A stretch of 64,000 bases of DNA from NCBI GenBank assembly GCA_910589415.1, contig OU342630.1:75636186-75700185 (forward strand), written 5' to 3'. The notes beneath the pieces were generated by a model. That model searched no databases, was not told the origin of the DNA, and saw only the letters and a list, made by a program, of their open reading frames with translations. A program made the translations under genes and the position numbers. Positions 49,232 to 61,842 of the stretch are shown piece after piece. Each line of letters opens with the position of its first letter. The first letter of the stretch is position 1. Source of the stretch: Malachius bipustulatus (lineage: Eukaryota > Arthropoda > Insecta > Coleoptera > Melyridae).

Positions 49232-50048
49232 ATTATTATTGAATAATTAGTATAGTAAGAAGAATAATAATTAATAATAAAAAGGTATTATTGAATAATT
49301 CTCTCAAAATATTTATTTCAAAATGTACTAACTACAACGAAAAGCACTCGAACCAAAAATGTAAGTGCTTAAAATGTTACAGGATGTGGACGCGTTATTA
49401 CAAGAGATTCAAATTAAAATAAAATTTTCATCCAGCTAAAACAAAAGGTTCTAATACTGATGGATGTGAATGATAGGACTTCGTTTTACAACACCTACTT
49501 TATACAGGGTGTCAATTTGAAAACTTGCCACCCCTGGATTCTCCCCTAAAAATGTTTCTCCAAGAAATTCCGAAACAGGTCAATTTTTTAATTTATGTTC
49601 TATTGACGTAAAATTTTTTTATACAGGGTGTTCCTTGACTCAGTAATGATGACATTGTCTACTTTTTTAAATGGGACATCCTATATATTAATACATTTTC
49701 AGATTGTCTGAGAAAATCCAGTAAGAATGGTTTTCACAGTTGGAGTTTAAACTGAGTAGCTTATGAGCTATAAACAAGCGAAAATCGCAGTTTGTTTTCA
49801 ATTTTCAAAGCAGCTTGTTTTGAAAACGGCTCGCAAGATATCGGGAAACGGCTTACATGTCCCCAGTTGATGGGAACGATTATAAGAGAGTCGCAGATTG
49901 ACATTTATCAAAAGATGAATTTGGCAGAAACTCGCACTGAACTCCGGCACTATTATACGAATCTAATGATATCTTTTTAATTATCATTTTAATTTATTAT
50001 CTGGGCCTCATTGATTTTCCCCTATAGTCAACCATTTAAGATATAAGA
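49232..50048. other. Unannotated DNA with two element ends
   Basis: ATT-rich microsatellite DNA (49230-49300) repeats TATTGAATAATT. Two left-type ends, TA-CAGGGTGTCAATTT at 49505 and TA-CAGGGTGTTCCTTG at 49624, lie 119 bp apart in the same direction without matching right ends. No gene is seen; the frame at 49792-49980 has no known motif. Confidence 0.45.
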
Positions 50049-50050
50049 TA

Positions 50051-50831
50051 CAGGATGGCCTAACGAAAACGCACCAGGCCTAATAAGGAAAACTGAAAGC
50101 ACGTCGAAAACAAGTTAGTTTGGTCGAGGGAGGTCAAATTTGTTAAATTTGGGTGGCAAATTTAACTAACTAAGTTCATATCCCTTGCAGGGGTAGCTCC
50201 CTCTTTGATTATGATTATCATCATAGGGAACAGATATCAAGTGATACATCATTTGAAAGCTACTGGAATTCTCTTTACAACGATATCTCACATTTGGGTT
50301 TTTCAATATCTCAATATTAACGATTGTCACATGAATATTACAGGACGAATCAATAAACAAGATCTACTTCATTATTGATACTTCTTTTTTTGTTTCGAAA
50401 TAAGCAAGCAGAATTTTTTTAATATAACGTTCGCACTTCACTAGCTACCATGATAGTAACAGTGAAGTACGATATTAAATTTTTTTAATTATTCTCTGCA
50501 CATTTCCCAAGAAAGTCAAGCAATAATTGTTGGGAAAACCTGTGTTATCGATTCGCCCTGTAATACTTATTTAGGCAAAACCTAAAAAGTTAGATATCCT
50601 TTATAAAAAGAATTCTGGTAGTTTTCAAAAAATGATGTATAACCCGATATCTCTTCCCTGTGATGATAAACGAATGGACAGGCTTCGCAGGGAATGGATT
50701 AGAAGGATTAAATTTGTTACTCCAAAGTTGTCATTTTCAATAACAAAATTTCCCTGTTTCGGCGTTTTCGCGTACACATCTTCAGTTTTCAAGTCATTGG
50801 GCCTGGTAAATTTTCGTTGGTCCACCCTACA
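50051..50831. mobile_element. Diverged foldback element (about 780 bp)
   Basis: The left end CAGGATGGCCTAACGAAAAC pairs with the inverted right end (complement of GTAGGGTGGACCAACGAAAA), and both continue ACCAGGCC. Inner landmarks match too: GATACATCATTTGAAAGCTA against the complement near 50632, TACAGGACGAATC against GATTCGCCCTGTA at 50551. Identity by eye is about 75-80%, so it is older than 57301-58169. Frames at 50625-50865 are repeat by-products. Confidence 0.65.
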
Positions 50832-50833
50832 AC

Positions 50834-51842
50834 ATAAGGTCAATAAAACAAGATGGTTTATTTAAATCTTCAAAAATTAATTAATTTTTATCAATGGATT
50901 AAAAACCAATTTATTTATATCTATATGTATATACATTTTTTGTAAGCATTTACTCCAACATGAAAAACGTTATCAATGAAAAAAAAGTCTTTGTAAGATT
51001 ATTATACGTAAGAAATAAGTCTTCTTCGGAGGTATCAAGGGCCCCCTTATTTAAATCTATTCTTCCCAGATACAAGTTTGTAGATGTAGCGATTCACAGG
51101 GACATTGTTGAATAGAATATAATATTTTTGAGATACATTCTAAAGAACGCTGTAATACAGACAAACGTGCCACCGTTTCCAGACTGGCCTAGTAAATGTC
51201 TCTCTCATGTCCTCTTAGTGTGAATTTTGAATGTAGGCTTGGCCGTTATTTATGCCGAAACTTTACCGGAACTTGGTCCAGGAATTTAACACTTGTTTCG
51301 CGAAACTTTATTTGCCTAAAAATTTAATAGGTTGGCACATTTATTTAAATATTTATGACGAGAAACGAATTAAGAATCGGAAACTTTCTCGCATACTTTC
51401 AACAAGAAGGAGTTTCCTGCTAAGTTAATCAATTATTTAAAGTTATAATCAGGACTTCGCTATTTTCAAGCTTCAGTGCTTGTGAAATATTATAGTATCC
51501 CCTTTCATTTCGCCTTCTAGGCATTTGCGTAAACATAAGATGAAAAGCCGGAAATTGAAAAATTTTACGATACCTATAGGTATACTTACTTTACGCGATT
51601 CACGATCTTCGTAGTACATTCAACTGAGAAAGTTCAGATGAAAATAATTGTATGCTGGAATGATGACTGTCAAGTCAATCAGAAATTAGTTTGACGCCCC
51701 TTATTTACTTTTACATAAGCACCTATACATATATGTTTGTCAATACTAAAAGTATGAACTTTCGAGATTAATTATTTTTATCAAGTTCAAAAATCTTTAT
51801 AACTTATTAAAGTTACTTAAAAACTTATCATTATAATATGTA
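50834..51842. other. Unannotated DNA
   Basis: I see no gene or clear repeat. Confidence 0.45.
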
Positions 51843-51844
51843 TA

Positions 51845-53033
51845 CAGGGTGTCCCAATATTCCATGGACATGGAGCAACCACAGATTACTGAGGTAAAAA
51901 AAAGTCGCTCGGACCAAACTTATCTCTATACCAAAATGCTTCGTTTGTCTGTTAGAGGGCTTCAAAGTCTTTTGAAAATTTTAGTTTTTTTGAAATAGCT
52001 CAAAGTCGGCTGACTCAAATTCGATGAAATTTGGCAGGTAAATTTCTTATTAAAAGTACTAATTTCTGATGTACATGATAATTTGACGGAAACCCGGGAA
52101 GGGGTGAAACTACCCCTACCCTCCATTAAAATCGATCGTAATTGTTGATAGGGTAGCAGGAACGCTGTTCATGTTTTTTTGTTTGAAAGATACATCGCTT
52201 TAGCCCATTTTTGGTCTCCTACAAAAATCTGTATCTTTCCGAGGTGCTATGTGATAAAATAAATTAATCGATGATAACTAAATTTTTATTTCATTCATTT
52301 ACTTTGAAATCAAATTTTCAATTGTCAGGTGATTATTTGATCTAATCTCATAAAAGATGCTCGATGTGGGCGCCGGTTTGGACCCTATAAAGTTCCATCC
52401 TGCGCAAAAAAATGATTTGAACTTTTCTTGGAACCTCGTCGTTTTCCAAACTGTTTACTGCGTTTGAAAAAAACCGTTTGCACATACCTGAAAAAATAAC
52501 CGAACCATACTAAACATCTTTTATGAGATGAGATCAAATAATCACCTGACAATTGGAAATTTGATTTCAAATTAAAAGAATGAAATAAAATTTTGGTTAG
52601 GTACCATCGACTAATTTATTTTATCACATAGCACCACGGAAAGATACAGATTTTTGTAAGAGACCAAAAATGGGCTAAAACGATGTATCTTTCAAACAAA
52701 AAAACATGAACAGTGTTCCTGCTACCCCATCAACAATTACGATCGATTTTAATGGAGGGTAGGGGTAGTTTCACCCCTTCCCGGGTTTCCGTCAAATTAT
52801 CATGTACATCAGAAATTAGTACTTTTAATAAGAAATTCACCTACTAAATTTCATCGAATTGGAATGAGCCGACTTTGAGCTATTTCAAAAAAACAAAAAA
52901 TTTTTAAAGACTTTGAAGCCCTCTAACGGACAAACGAAGCATTTTGGTATAGAGATAAGTTTGGTCCGAGCGACTTTTTTTTACCTCAGTAATCTGTGGT
53001 TGCTCCATGTCCATGGAATATTGGGACACCCTG
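51845..53033. mobile_element. Long foldback element with TA-CAGGGTG ends (1.19 kb)
   Basis: It starts CAGGGTGTCCCAATATTCCA after TA and ends with the exact complement before TA. Arms of about 515 bp (51845-52360 and 52510-53033) agree nearly throughout, for example GGAAACCCGGGAAGGGGTGA and its inverse. The loop is about 150 bp and has its own GC-richer part (GTGGGCGCCGGTTTGG). Non-coding. Confidence 0.8.
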
Positions 53034-53035
53034 TA

Positions 53036-56000
53036 TAAAAACTTGTTGATTGTCTATCTGCATGTCTCTCACAGCCTATTCAATTATTTACGTTCCATTT
53101 CCATGTAAACATCCCAATAGGCTGAATATCCTATGTAAAGACACAAGTAGGTATTTAGGTACCTATTGCACATAATTCGTTCTGAAATAAAGTCTACCAA
53201 ATAGGGAGAACGTTCAATTCTTAGATTCTAATGAATCAACTCAAACTGGAGCGATAATGAATTGAGAATTTCAATTAAAAGGTGTTGATGTAGGGAAGGA
53301 AATGTTTTTTATAGGAATATTTAATGAGCAGAATTGAGGCCGCGTGAACAAGGTTCCCGCCTATAATTGGTTTTACGTTGACTGAAATACTCCTTTCAGG
53401 TTTCAGGGTTGTCGAGAAGGAACTAAGAATGTATCTCTTGAAAACATTGGATGTCACTAAAATAGGTTGACATGGTCGTTAGGCTGCCGAAGATTCGACC
53501 GAATTCTCCCTTTTGTAAATACGAACTATACTCTTTTTCACTATATAGATGAAGTAAGGCGTGTTACATGGATTAAAAATGGAATACATCCAGATTTCAG
53601 TTATCGGTACATAGGTACTTTGAATCGCTATTAATTGAAAAATAAATAAAAAAATTTGAAAAAGGTATCTTTGAAGAAAGTTTTGTTTAAATAAATAATA
53701 TAAAAATGAGACATGAACAATAAAGTCATGTTAGTGAAAGTAAAAGTTTTATATGGGTAACGATACACGCTACTAAAACCGGAATATTCTGAATTAGGGT
53801 AAGAAGTCGTGTTTGTTGGGTCATGGATTTTCTAAACTTTGCAGGGATTTGAGCAATTCTCGAGCAATTTCAAAACTTTCAAAGCTAAATTATTCAGGAA
53901 TCAGAAAAAGGTTCTAGGTGGGTAGTTTATCGATATCTGGATGGGTAAGTAAATAAAAAAATATATTTTTTATTCATCTTGTAGTTCCAGAAAAGTAATC
54001 AGCAAAAAGTTGAAGGGGTTTTTTCTTTCATCCTCACTGTTGCCGCAAATTTAAAGATTTTTTACCTCAAACAGATTGGAGATATTAAATTAAATAAAAG
54101 AAATAAAAAATTTCCACTACCCCAACTGTTTACAGTTCCCCATGCAGTAAGCATTTCAGACTGATATTCACAGGAATATGTTTCCTTAGTCTAGGAGTCA
54201 TCTCCAGAATCATTCTCATTAATTAAGTATATTACACTCTGTATAATATAGGAATATTTTGTTAAAGAAACTAATTTAAGATAGGTGGAGACAGATTGTA
54301 AACGAGAGCAATAAGCCAATTTATATATTTATTTGTTTTATTTATTTTTTTATTTGTATATTTACATAAAATACAAAATATTGCCTAAAATTGGCGCATC
54401 ACTGTTAGGACGTCGCACTTGAGAGTCACTCAATAGAGATGTACGGCACACGAAATTTAATTGCCGTACCTTTGAAGGTTCGACAGATGGTATATAAAAA
54501 CAAGTTATTGGGAGGCACTTTCAACGAACCTTAGCTCTCAAGAAGAGTTTTTAGGCCAAAAAACTTTTTTTTCAACGAAGATCTTCTCTAGAAAAGTATG
54601 GCTGAAGTTCAGAAACACTCAGTAGGTATCTTGTCTTGTTGAAATTTCTCATTTTTTTTTAACCAACTTGTTTTTGAGGAGAAACATTGGAGATGTTAAG
54701 ACTGACATTTCGGATATTCAATTTATTTCTGCTTGAAATATTATAACTTTTTTATTAAATGTAAGTATTTTCTTGCGTTTTGGAGGATGCTAACCTCTGC
54801 AGCATCAGGTAATTTATTTCCAGCAATGATTCAAGCGGTGAGCAATCAATCATGAAGACTATCATGAAATATATATAGAGAAAAGGGCGTATAAATGAAA
54901 ACTCAAAGCGCGATGTGCCAGGAAATAATTCATAACTCGCTTACGAGAAAATGAAAACGTTACGTTTGCGGAAGACTCCAAAGCTTAATAGAATAACAGA
55001 AATTAGAGAATCCCGCGAACTCCATCCGTATTTTGAGAGTAAAAATTTACATTTTACATTTCAAATATGTCGAAAACGTCTGCCCTTCTTATACTAATAG
55101 CATATACCGAATATATTTTACCGAGAGCCTGCTGCTGACGCATTCCTAACAGACATGTGAAAAATTCATTTCTTGGTATTATTATGTTATATGCTTTCCT
55201 ACCATGCAATGATGGTATCCAGTGTGGCCGTAGTGTGTACAAGTATATGTTTGTGTGGAGCTCTTTATGTAAGTAAATTCAGTCGTCACATTCTACTTGC
55301 CGAATCCATGCATGAGATTTTTAACTTCTAAAGAATCATACATGAAGTCGTGCCATTTAGCCAGCTCCGTGAAAAGCTCATAATACACAATCTGAGCTTT
55401 TTGATTTTTTATAATTATTTTGTACCTAACTGTGTTTTCTAATATCTAATTTCATTTCAAAATTGTACAAAAGAATAGTTCCGCAATAATTATGGTTAAA
55501 GTGCTATTTCAAGCCATGCAATAATAATAATAATTGTAATAAAAGTGCTAAAGCTTCGATTTCAAACGCCACTTTACATATAGGTATGACCTACGTAAAT
55601 AATTTATGAACAAAAACTGGAGTTCAGATTATAATAAAGATGGCATATAAAACTTCTGCTCTGATTAAAATTTGAAGTTTGAAGTCAGGTTCATAATCCA
55701 AATCTAATAAGATGCAAGGTTACAAATGAAATGACTAGCTTATGCTCCTTTTATATTAATAAAAATTCCACTCTGTTACGGAAAAGAGGAAATTAAATTA
55801 ATTTAAAAGCGAAGATTTTAAAATTACAATACTTTCAAAGTTTGACAAAATAGAATTAATTTCGACTTCATACTTAATTTTCCCTATCTAGATGTTCCTT
55901 TAATTAAAATTAGTTTTGAATTCGTGTTTTCTATAGGGAAGGAAATTCGTTATATAAATGGGAAATTATAATATTCGCGTAAGGAAACTTCCAAACTTGG

Positions 56001-56164
56001 CGTAATAATACTAACTTCCTAGAAATAATTATTAAGTTTATTTAAGTATATTATGAATTATAAACGATCCTCTTATTCCCAAATAAATTGTAAAAAAATA
56101 TGCTACTTAATATAGATGAACCAAAAAATAATATATAATTTATCATTTTCAAGCTAAGTGCTGC
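53036..56164. other. Unannotated DNA
   Basis: I see no gene. An ATTT/TTTA-rich tract at 54320-54366 followed by TACATAAAATACAAAATATT may be the tail of a minus-strand LINE, without coding remains. A CACTCTG-TA terminus remnant lies at 54235-54243. Confidence 0.45.
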
Positions 56165-56371
56165 TTTTTAGAAAACGCACACAGCATTCCCTTGTCCACG
56201 ATTTGTCCTCGTTTAAGCAACCAAAATTTTCGTTCGTCCATCCTTCAAAAAAAAAGTTACAAATTTCTTATTTCTTCTGTAACTTTTTTTCATGAAGGAT
56301 AAACGAAAATTTTGGTTGGACAAACTTGGATAAACCGTGGACAAACGAATGCCGGTTTCATTTTATAAAAA
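56165..56371. mobile_element. Hairpin MITE (about 207 bp)
   Basis: The left arm contains CTTGTCCACG, CAACCAAAATTTTCGTTCGT and CCTTCAAAAAAAAAGTTAC; the right arm gives GTAACTTTTTTTCATGAAGG, ACGAAAATTTTGGTTGGACA and CGTGGACAA in inverse order. The outer parts (TTTTTAGAAAAC and the complement of CATTTTATAAAA) also pair. The loop is only about 20 bp. Non-coding. Confidence 0.65.
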
Positions 56372-57298
56372 TTCCCACTTAGGGGTGCCAACTTCAGTGA
56401 GCTCATAAAAGCGCATCATCAGCTTGACGACAACATAATTTTTAAATGTTTTAAAAAATGTCAGATTAATTAACGTTATTGACGTTATTTATTAAATAAT
56501 AATTTATTCTTAGATAGGTATTGTTCAGTTAAATATATGAGTTACAACATAACATGAGTTATAAGACATCAGCATTATTAAAGTACTTAGCTATTACATA
56601 TCTCTCAAACGATGTATGATAAAAATAAAATTAGAATTCCCGCATCCTTTTTAATTCCAGCAATAACGCAGTATCAGTAAAAACGAGCTTTAACAATTTT
56701 CACCGAATGTGTTGGGAGTATTATTATAGAAGACTAAACTGTATTGCGGAGAGTTTATTTTTTCCCGAAAGGTGTGTTCATCATGACTAGGAAAAGGGGG
56801 AAATAATGGAAGAAGCAACTCTGAACTGGGTTGCGGTGGTACCGGAATTGGCATCTGGGGTTTCGTTTAGATTGGATCGGACCTAAATCAAGTGAATTTG
56901 AAAGCTGCTGATATTATCGATATGGCCCTACTTTCCAGCACAACCATACGATACGAATCGAAAAAAATAAAACTGTTTAATCAATCAAAATAAAAGTCGT
57001 CTACTGTTAATATTTCTGCTGAATTAGCACTTAAAGCTGCATATTATTCTCGTTCGTCAGTAATTTCGTTGGATTTTCTTGAATTGAAAATGTTTCCATT
57101 TCTTGGCTATGTACATACAGGGTTCAGCATAACAACGTTACCACTACTATAGGAAAACATATATTTAGCAATATACAGTTTAAATTATTGTTCATCACAC
57201 CCTTTGTATTATTGTGACAGTTGGAAATCGATCGTTGATCTTTTGCAAGCAAAAATTATTGCTGTCAAGTTTAGTTATTGTTATCACTGAAGTAGGTA
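56372..57298. other. Unannotated DNA
   Basis: I see no gene or clear repeat. Confidence 0.45.
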
Positions 57299-57300
57299 TA

Positions 57301-58169
57301 CAGGGTGTCCCAGACTTAATTGACCAGGCCATATCTCATATACAGGTTGAGATAATCGAGCCGAATAAAAGGCATATTATTATAATTTTTCAAGCTGTAT
57401 AACATGACAGCATGAAAACAACCCCCATTCCAACATCCCCTTAGTTACAGCCCCCATCCTTAAAATAATGAATAGCACCCTGTATATATTTCTGTATATT
57501 CAAAACCAGTATTCGATTCTCTATTCAGATGATTTTTCAGATTCAAAATTGGTTGAGAAATAACCAAGAAAAGGTTCATCAAGGTGGTCATGACTTTTTA
57601 TCTGAACTTTCTCTGAATGACTTTAGCTGTCAAAATTTATCAATATTTTGATCATAGTTTTTAATTAGCAGATCACAGTCATCATTTAGGTTCATGATAA
57701 AGTGCTTTGTCTCTTGTTTTATTTTTTTTTAAATTTCCCAATAAATCAGAATTATTAAATAAATTGTTTGGACTTTAATTATAATAATAACTATCACCTG
57801 CCTGTTAAAAAAACTATGACTAAATATTGATAAACTTTGACAGCAAAAGTCATCCAGAGAAAGTTAAGATAAAAAGTCATGACCACTTTGATGAACTTTT
57901 TCTTGGTTATTTCTCAACCAATTTTGAATCTGAAAAATCATCTGAATAGATAATCAAATACTGATTTTGAATATACAAAAATATATACAGGGTGCTATTC
58001 ATTTTTTTAAGGGTGAGGGCTGTAACTTAGGGGATGTTGAAGTGGGGGTTGTTTTCATGCTGTCATGTTATACAGCTTGAAAAATTATAATAACATGCCT
58101 TTTATTCGGCTCGATTATCTCAACCTGTATATGAGATATGGCCTGGTCAATTAAGTCTGGGACACCCGG
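57301..58169. mobile_element. Near-perfect foldback element (869 bp)
   Basis: It starts CAGGGTGTCCCAGACTTAAT after TA; the right end is the complement with a single change (CCGGGTG). Arms of about 360 bp differ at only a few positions. An inner pair of CACCCTG-TATATA (57477) and TATATA-CAGGGTG (57982) marks a second, internal set of the same ends, as if one element had been nested in or had picked up another. Non-coding. Confidence 0.8.
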
Positions 58170-58321
58170 TATACAATAAACTATAACAGATATGATATTT
58201 GCTCAGGTTCCCCCTCTACGGGCTACGTTTTATGACGTGGCGCGGATCTCTAACTGTTACTTTCCTATTCCGTCTGTATGAAAAGCATTGAATTTAGGAA
58301 GTGTAAAATATGATGTTTTAA

Positions 58322-58516
58322 TTAGTTTATTGTGGGTTATTGTTTGAATCACAAAAGCTGTTCAACAATGCGGTTTACTGTCGACAATATTGTAATAGTG
58401 GTAACAGAGCGAAATGTAAAACCGATGATGCTATGTTTTTTTTTCGTTTTCCGAGTGATGATCAGTATTATGAAAGGCATAGCAGCATGCTGCGTGATTT
58501 AGAATCACCATCGTGA
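58322..58516 (+). pseudogene. THAP-like zinc-finger fragment
   Basis: The open frame includes NAVYCRQYCNSGNRAKCK and then DDAMFFFRFPSDDQYY (58367-58471). This resembles the first half of a THAP domain: a Cys pair, an NSG turn and the conserved FFRFP block that precedes the tryptophan. The expected Trp is absent, a stop follows 15 codons later (58514-58516), and the second CxxH pair is missing. An ATG at 58368 is out of frame. It could be a decayed transposase or THAP gene start, or a short exon. Confidence 0.35.
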
Positions 58517-60196
58517 CCAACCAACACCCACACAAAGTTGCGTTTTTTCTGCTTTGATTGTATAATCAAATCCTAATTTTACTGGACTATTGATCTGGAT
58601 TCAGATTATATGTCTTGAGATGTTAGTCTTGAATAATTCCTGATTTCTGAACTTACACGAAAGAAACATGTATTAACAGCTTCTTCAGGGATGGGTCTTT
58701 TCTTTTCTATTCTACATCAAAGATGTTGTTACATTGGGTTGAAAATTAAATATAATGCTAACAAAACCCCCTAAAAGAAATCCTAAGGAAGAGGAGGTAA
58801 AATCTCGAGGGAGATATGGTAGAATCCCAAGGGGGACGCTTCAGAATCCCAAGGAAGCTTCAAAATCCCAATGGGCTTTTTCGTCACTTTTAAGTTTGGC
58901 AATTTTCAGCGGTGGGTAGATCTCTAGTTTTTCATACAAAGCATTTATATTGGTGCAAGGTAACAACAGCTAGTCATTCCTTAACAATTACCATGATTAA
59001 CTATTTGAAATTAGTATCAGTGAGATTGAGACCCGCTGTAACGGGTACATTAAATTCAGCGTCTTGATGGGTGAAATTCAAATTTTGTCATAATCGTATG
59101 AAACCGTTTAGGTACCAAATAGGGAATATTGCACCTTTCTAGTGATAATAAGTATTGAAATTAACTTACAGACTGAATAAAGGAGATGGATTTACGGGAA
59201 CATCGATGCTTTAGTTAAAATTATTATTGGACCATTAGATCGAAGCTCGACAACGATGGCCAATGGTATGTTGTCGGTGCTGTTACAAAATCTGCAAACT
59301 TTTGCACTTGGATCTAAATTCACACTGAATTCTATTACTACAAAACGCAAATTCCTCAACAAATGAAGTACGTGGCAAAGAAAATAGACTGGGATATCAG
59401 AATATTGTCAAAACCATTTCAGACATTTCATCATAGCAAATCAGCGAGTATTTTAGCTTCTGATGCCTGACGAAGCCAATTTTTATTCGTCGGGATTCGT
59501 CAATAATCAGGATTATCGCTATTGGTCTGACGTAAATCTTTCGGGAATGTACGAAAAACTATACTGCACAGTCCAAAGGTGATTCTAATGGCAAATTTAT
59601 TCGAGTGTTTTCTTTATTTCTCAAAACTTTACTTAAGTTTTAAAATAACAAGTCTATCTCTAGGATGAAAGCAAAACATACCACACCAAAAGTAAACAAC
59701 CTGGGGTTAATAGGTGTTTACAAGAACAATTCCTATTGAATTAGTAGCAATTATTGTTCATATCGCACCGTTGGTGCCTATGCTAATTTCATGCCCTGCT
59801 GTATTGTTTGCTCAAAAATTAGAACGAGTAGCTAGTTAGGATGTAATGAAATATTCGCGTACAATAGAACAAAAGGGAAATTATTTCTTATTTAAAGGAC
59901 AATATTCACAGGTAGGTATAGTCTCCCGAAAAAATATTTTTCATTACTTAATTACTTATATAATTTTTTGATGAATGCGAAATTTCTCTTGGAAAAGTAA
60001 AAAACATCTAAAAAATATTAAAAAAAAAATTAAAGTAAACTTGAGTTTATATTTAACTTTATTGTTCAACCGAAAAGTTATCTTTATTTTGCTTAACTAG
60101 CATAATTAGGTAGGTATACATATAACTCATACTATGATTTATTATTTATTATAACCGAAACAATTTCTACTTCAAATTGCATCGACGCGAATTGCA
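58517..60196. other. Unannotated DNA
   Basis: I see no gene. The segment 58795-58885 repeats the theme AATCCCAAGG(G/A) four times, a short decayed tandem. Confidence 0.45.
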
Positions 60197-60634
60197 TTGA
60201 GCAACAGCTTATTCAGAACAAATGAAGCGAATTCTCCAATTTACATATCTTGCCTTGGCAATAGAAAGCGCGATTGTTTGAGATATTCAGGGTGTAATTA
60301 CTGTGATCGAACCGGCGTGGCACAAGGATCCCAAATGAAACCGCTCATGGAAACCCAATTTCACTCGTTGATTTTCAGCAAACAGCTCAATTGCAGTGAA
60401 GCAATACCAGCTTCGTCTCCATCAAAGCCAGTTGCAAGTGTCGGACTAACGCTTAGGAGACGAGATTCAATATTGAGGCACTTGCAATGTATCGAAACTC
60501 TCGTCTATATGAGAGTATCAGTCGAAGACGTTTCCTTAGCGGTTCGATTCTCTCTCATAGAGGAGTTACTGGAGTGTTCAAAATCCATTGGTTCCAAAGA
60601 ATACTATCAATTGAGTCGCTGCTGCTCTTATTAA
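60197..60634 (+). other. Unidentified 145-codon open frame
   Basis: This frame is open for 438 bp but begins at TTG; its first in-frame ATG is at 60332. The sequence is somewhat GC-richer than its surroundings. The product has several Cys and Ser and no motif I recognise. A GGTTCGATTC box (60541) looks like a pol III B box, but flanking bases do not form a tRNA T-stem. It may be part of an unknown exon or chance. Confidence 0.2.
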
Positions 60635-61470
60635 ACCTCTTCGTGGAGTTGTATCCCTGGTTGATTTATTTTTTAATTTTACAAAATTCTACGTGGCACC
60701 CCCTACAATTTTCTTTAGGGTTATTCAAGCTCATTTTTCTTATTCGGCAAGCTTGTGTTGGAAATTAGAATCATGGAAATTAATTTATTTTCGCTACTAC
60801 TTATATGATACACGCCATTTTTTTCATACGTATATTTTAATTGCAATTTAAATTAATTCAATATTAGATTTTAGCTAAATTTTTTCATATCTACTTTTAT
60901 AAAACTACTATGCAGTCAGTAGTTGTTACTAAAATTTTCAGCCGGTCGATAATGATGATCGTTATTTTATTTATGATTCACGAGGACGGGTCGTAGGCCA
61001 ACCAATGCGCCAATGTGAAATGAAACTAGCGAGCTGTGATTGGTAACTACCCATTGTGAAATGTTCATTCTTACGCAATATGTATAGAATGTACATAATG
61101 GATACCTTCAGTAAAATCAGCAGCATAATGAACGTATTCTCAAAAATATGCAAAAAACAATCTTAAACTCATCTGTGTTGAATTGCCATTTTTCTCTCGG
61201 CATGTCCGTAATAAAAGACACATGTTTGAAACTTGTAACTTTGGTTTTTAACTAGACGCTATAAAAATATTTCACTACAAATATAAAAAAGCGGTTATTG
61301 GACGATATGTTGCAAGCATCCGAGGGAGGTAGAGCATAAACTCTAATATGAAGATACTTTATAAAATGAAAACTCTGATGTTATGATGTTGATATCCCAG
61401 CTATGATGTTGCATTTTATGAAATGCATCGAGAAGCATCGATCCACATCCGAATCAGCTAACATATTTGA
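60635..61470. other. Unannotated DNA
   Basis: I see no gene or clear repeat. Confidence 0.45.
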
Positions 61471-61842
61471 TTAGAGGTTAAACGACTTACCTGGTAAGGA
61501 AGTTCAATCCTCAATTATACGAGATGATCACGTCCGAAAATATCACCCTGTAGTGACGTTCACGAGCTCCAATAGTGCGTAATGTTTTCAGTTTTTTAAA
61601 ATCCCCAGGTAGGTACCTATTACTCACCCGCACGTCCGGCCGTTATCTGCTGTAGATAGCTCATTATCGTTCTGAGCTTTTTCAATTTTTTAGATCGTTA
61701 TCAGTTGGGTATAGGGTGCGGGTGGGTTGTGATATTTTCGGACGTGATCATCTCGTATAATTGAGGATTGAACTTCCTTACCAGGTAAGTCGTTTAACCT
61801 CTAATTATACTTCGATGATCACGTCCTCAATATCACCCTGTA
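61471..61842. repeat. Two inverted copies of a small hairpin element
   Basis: TTAGAGGTTAAACGACTTAC through GATATTTTCGGACGTGATCA: a stretch of about 76 bp at 61471-61546 recurs perfectly in inverse at 61729-61804. The right-hand copy continues to a CACCCTG-TA end at 61834-61842 and is itself a hairpin (GGACGTGATCATC against GATGATCACGTCC). The left copy also ends CACCCTG-TA at 61544-61552. Confidence 0.65.

Noticed and set aside
60541..60552. GGTTCGATTC, a possible tRNA/SINE B box
   Set aside because: The neighbouring bases do not form a T-stem and no A box or acceptor stem is seen.
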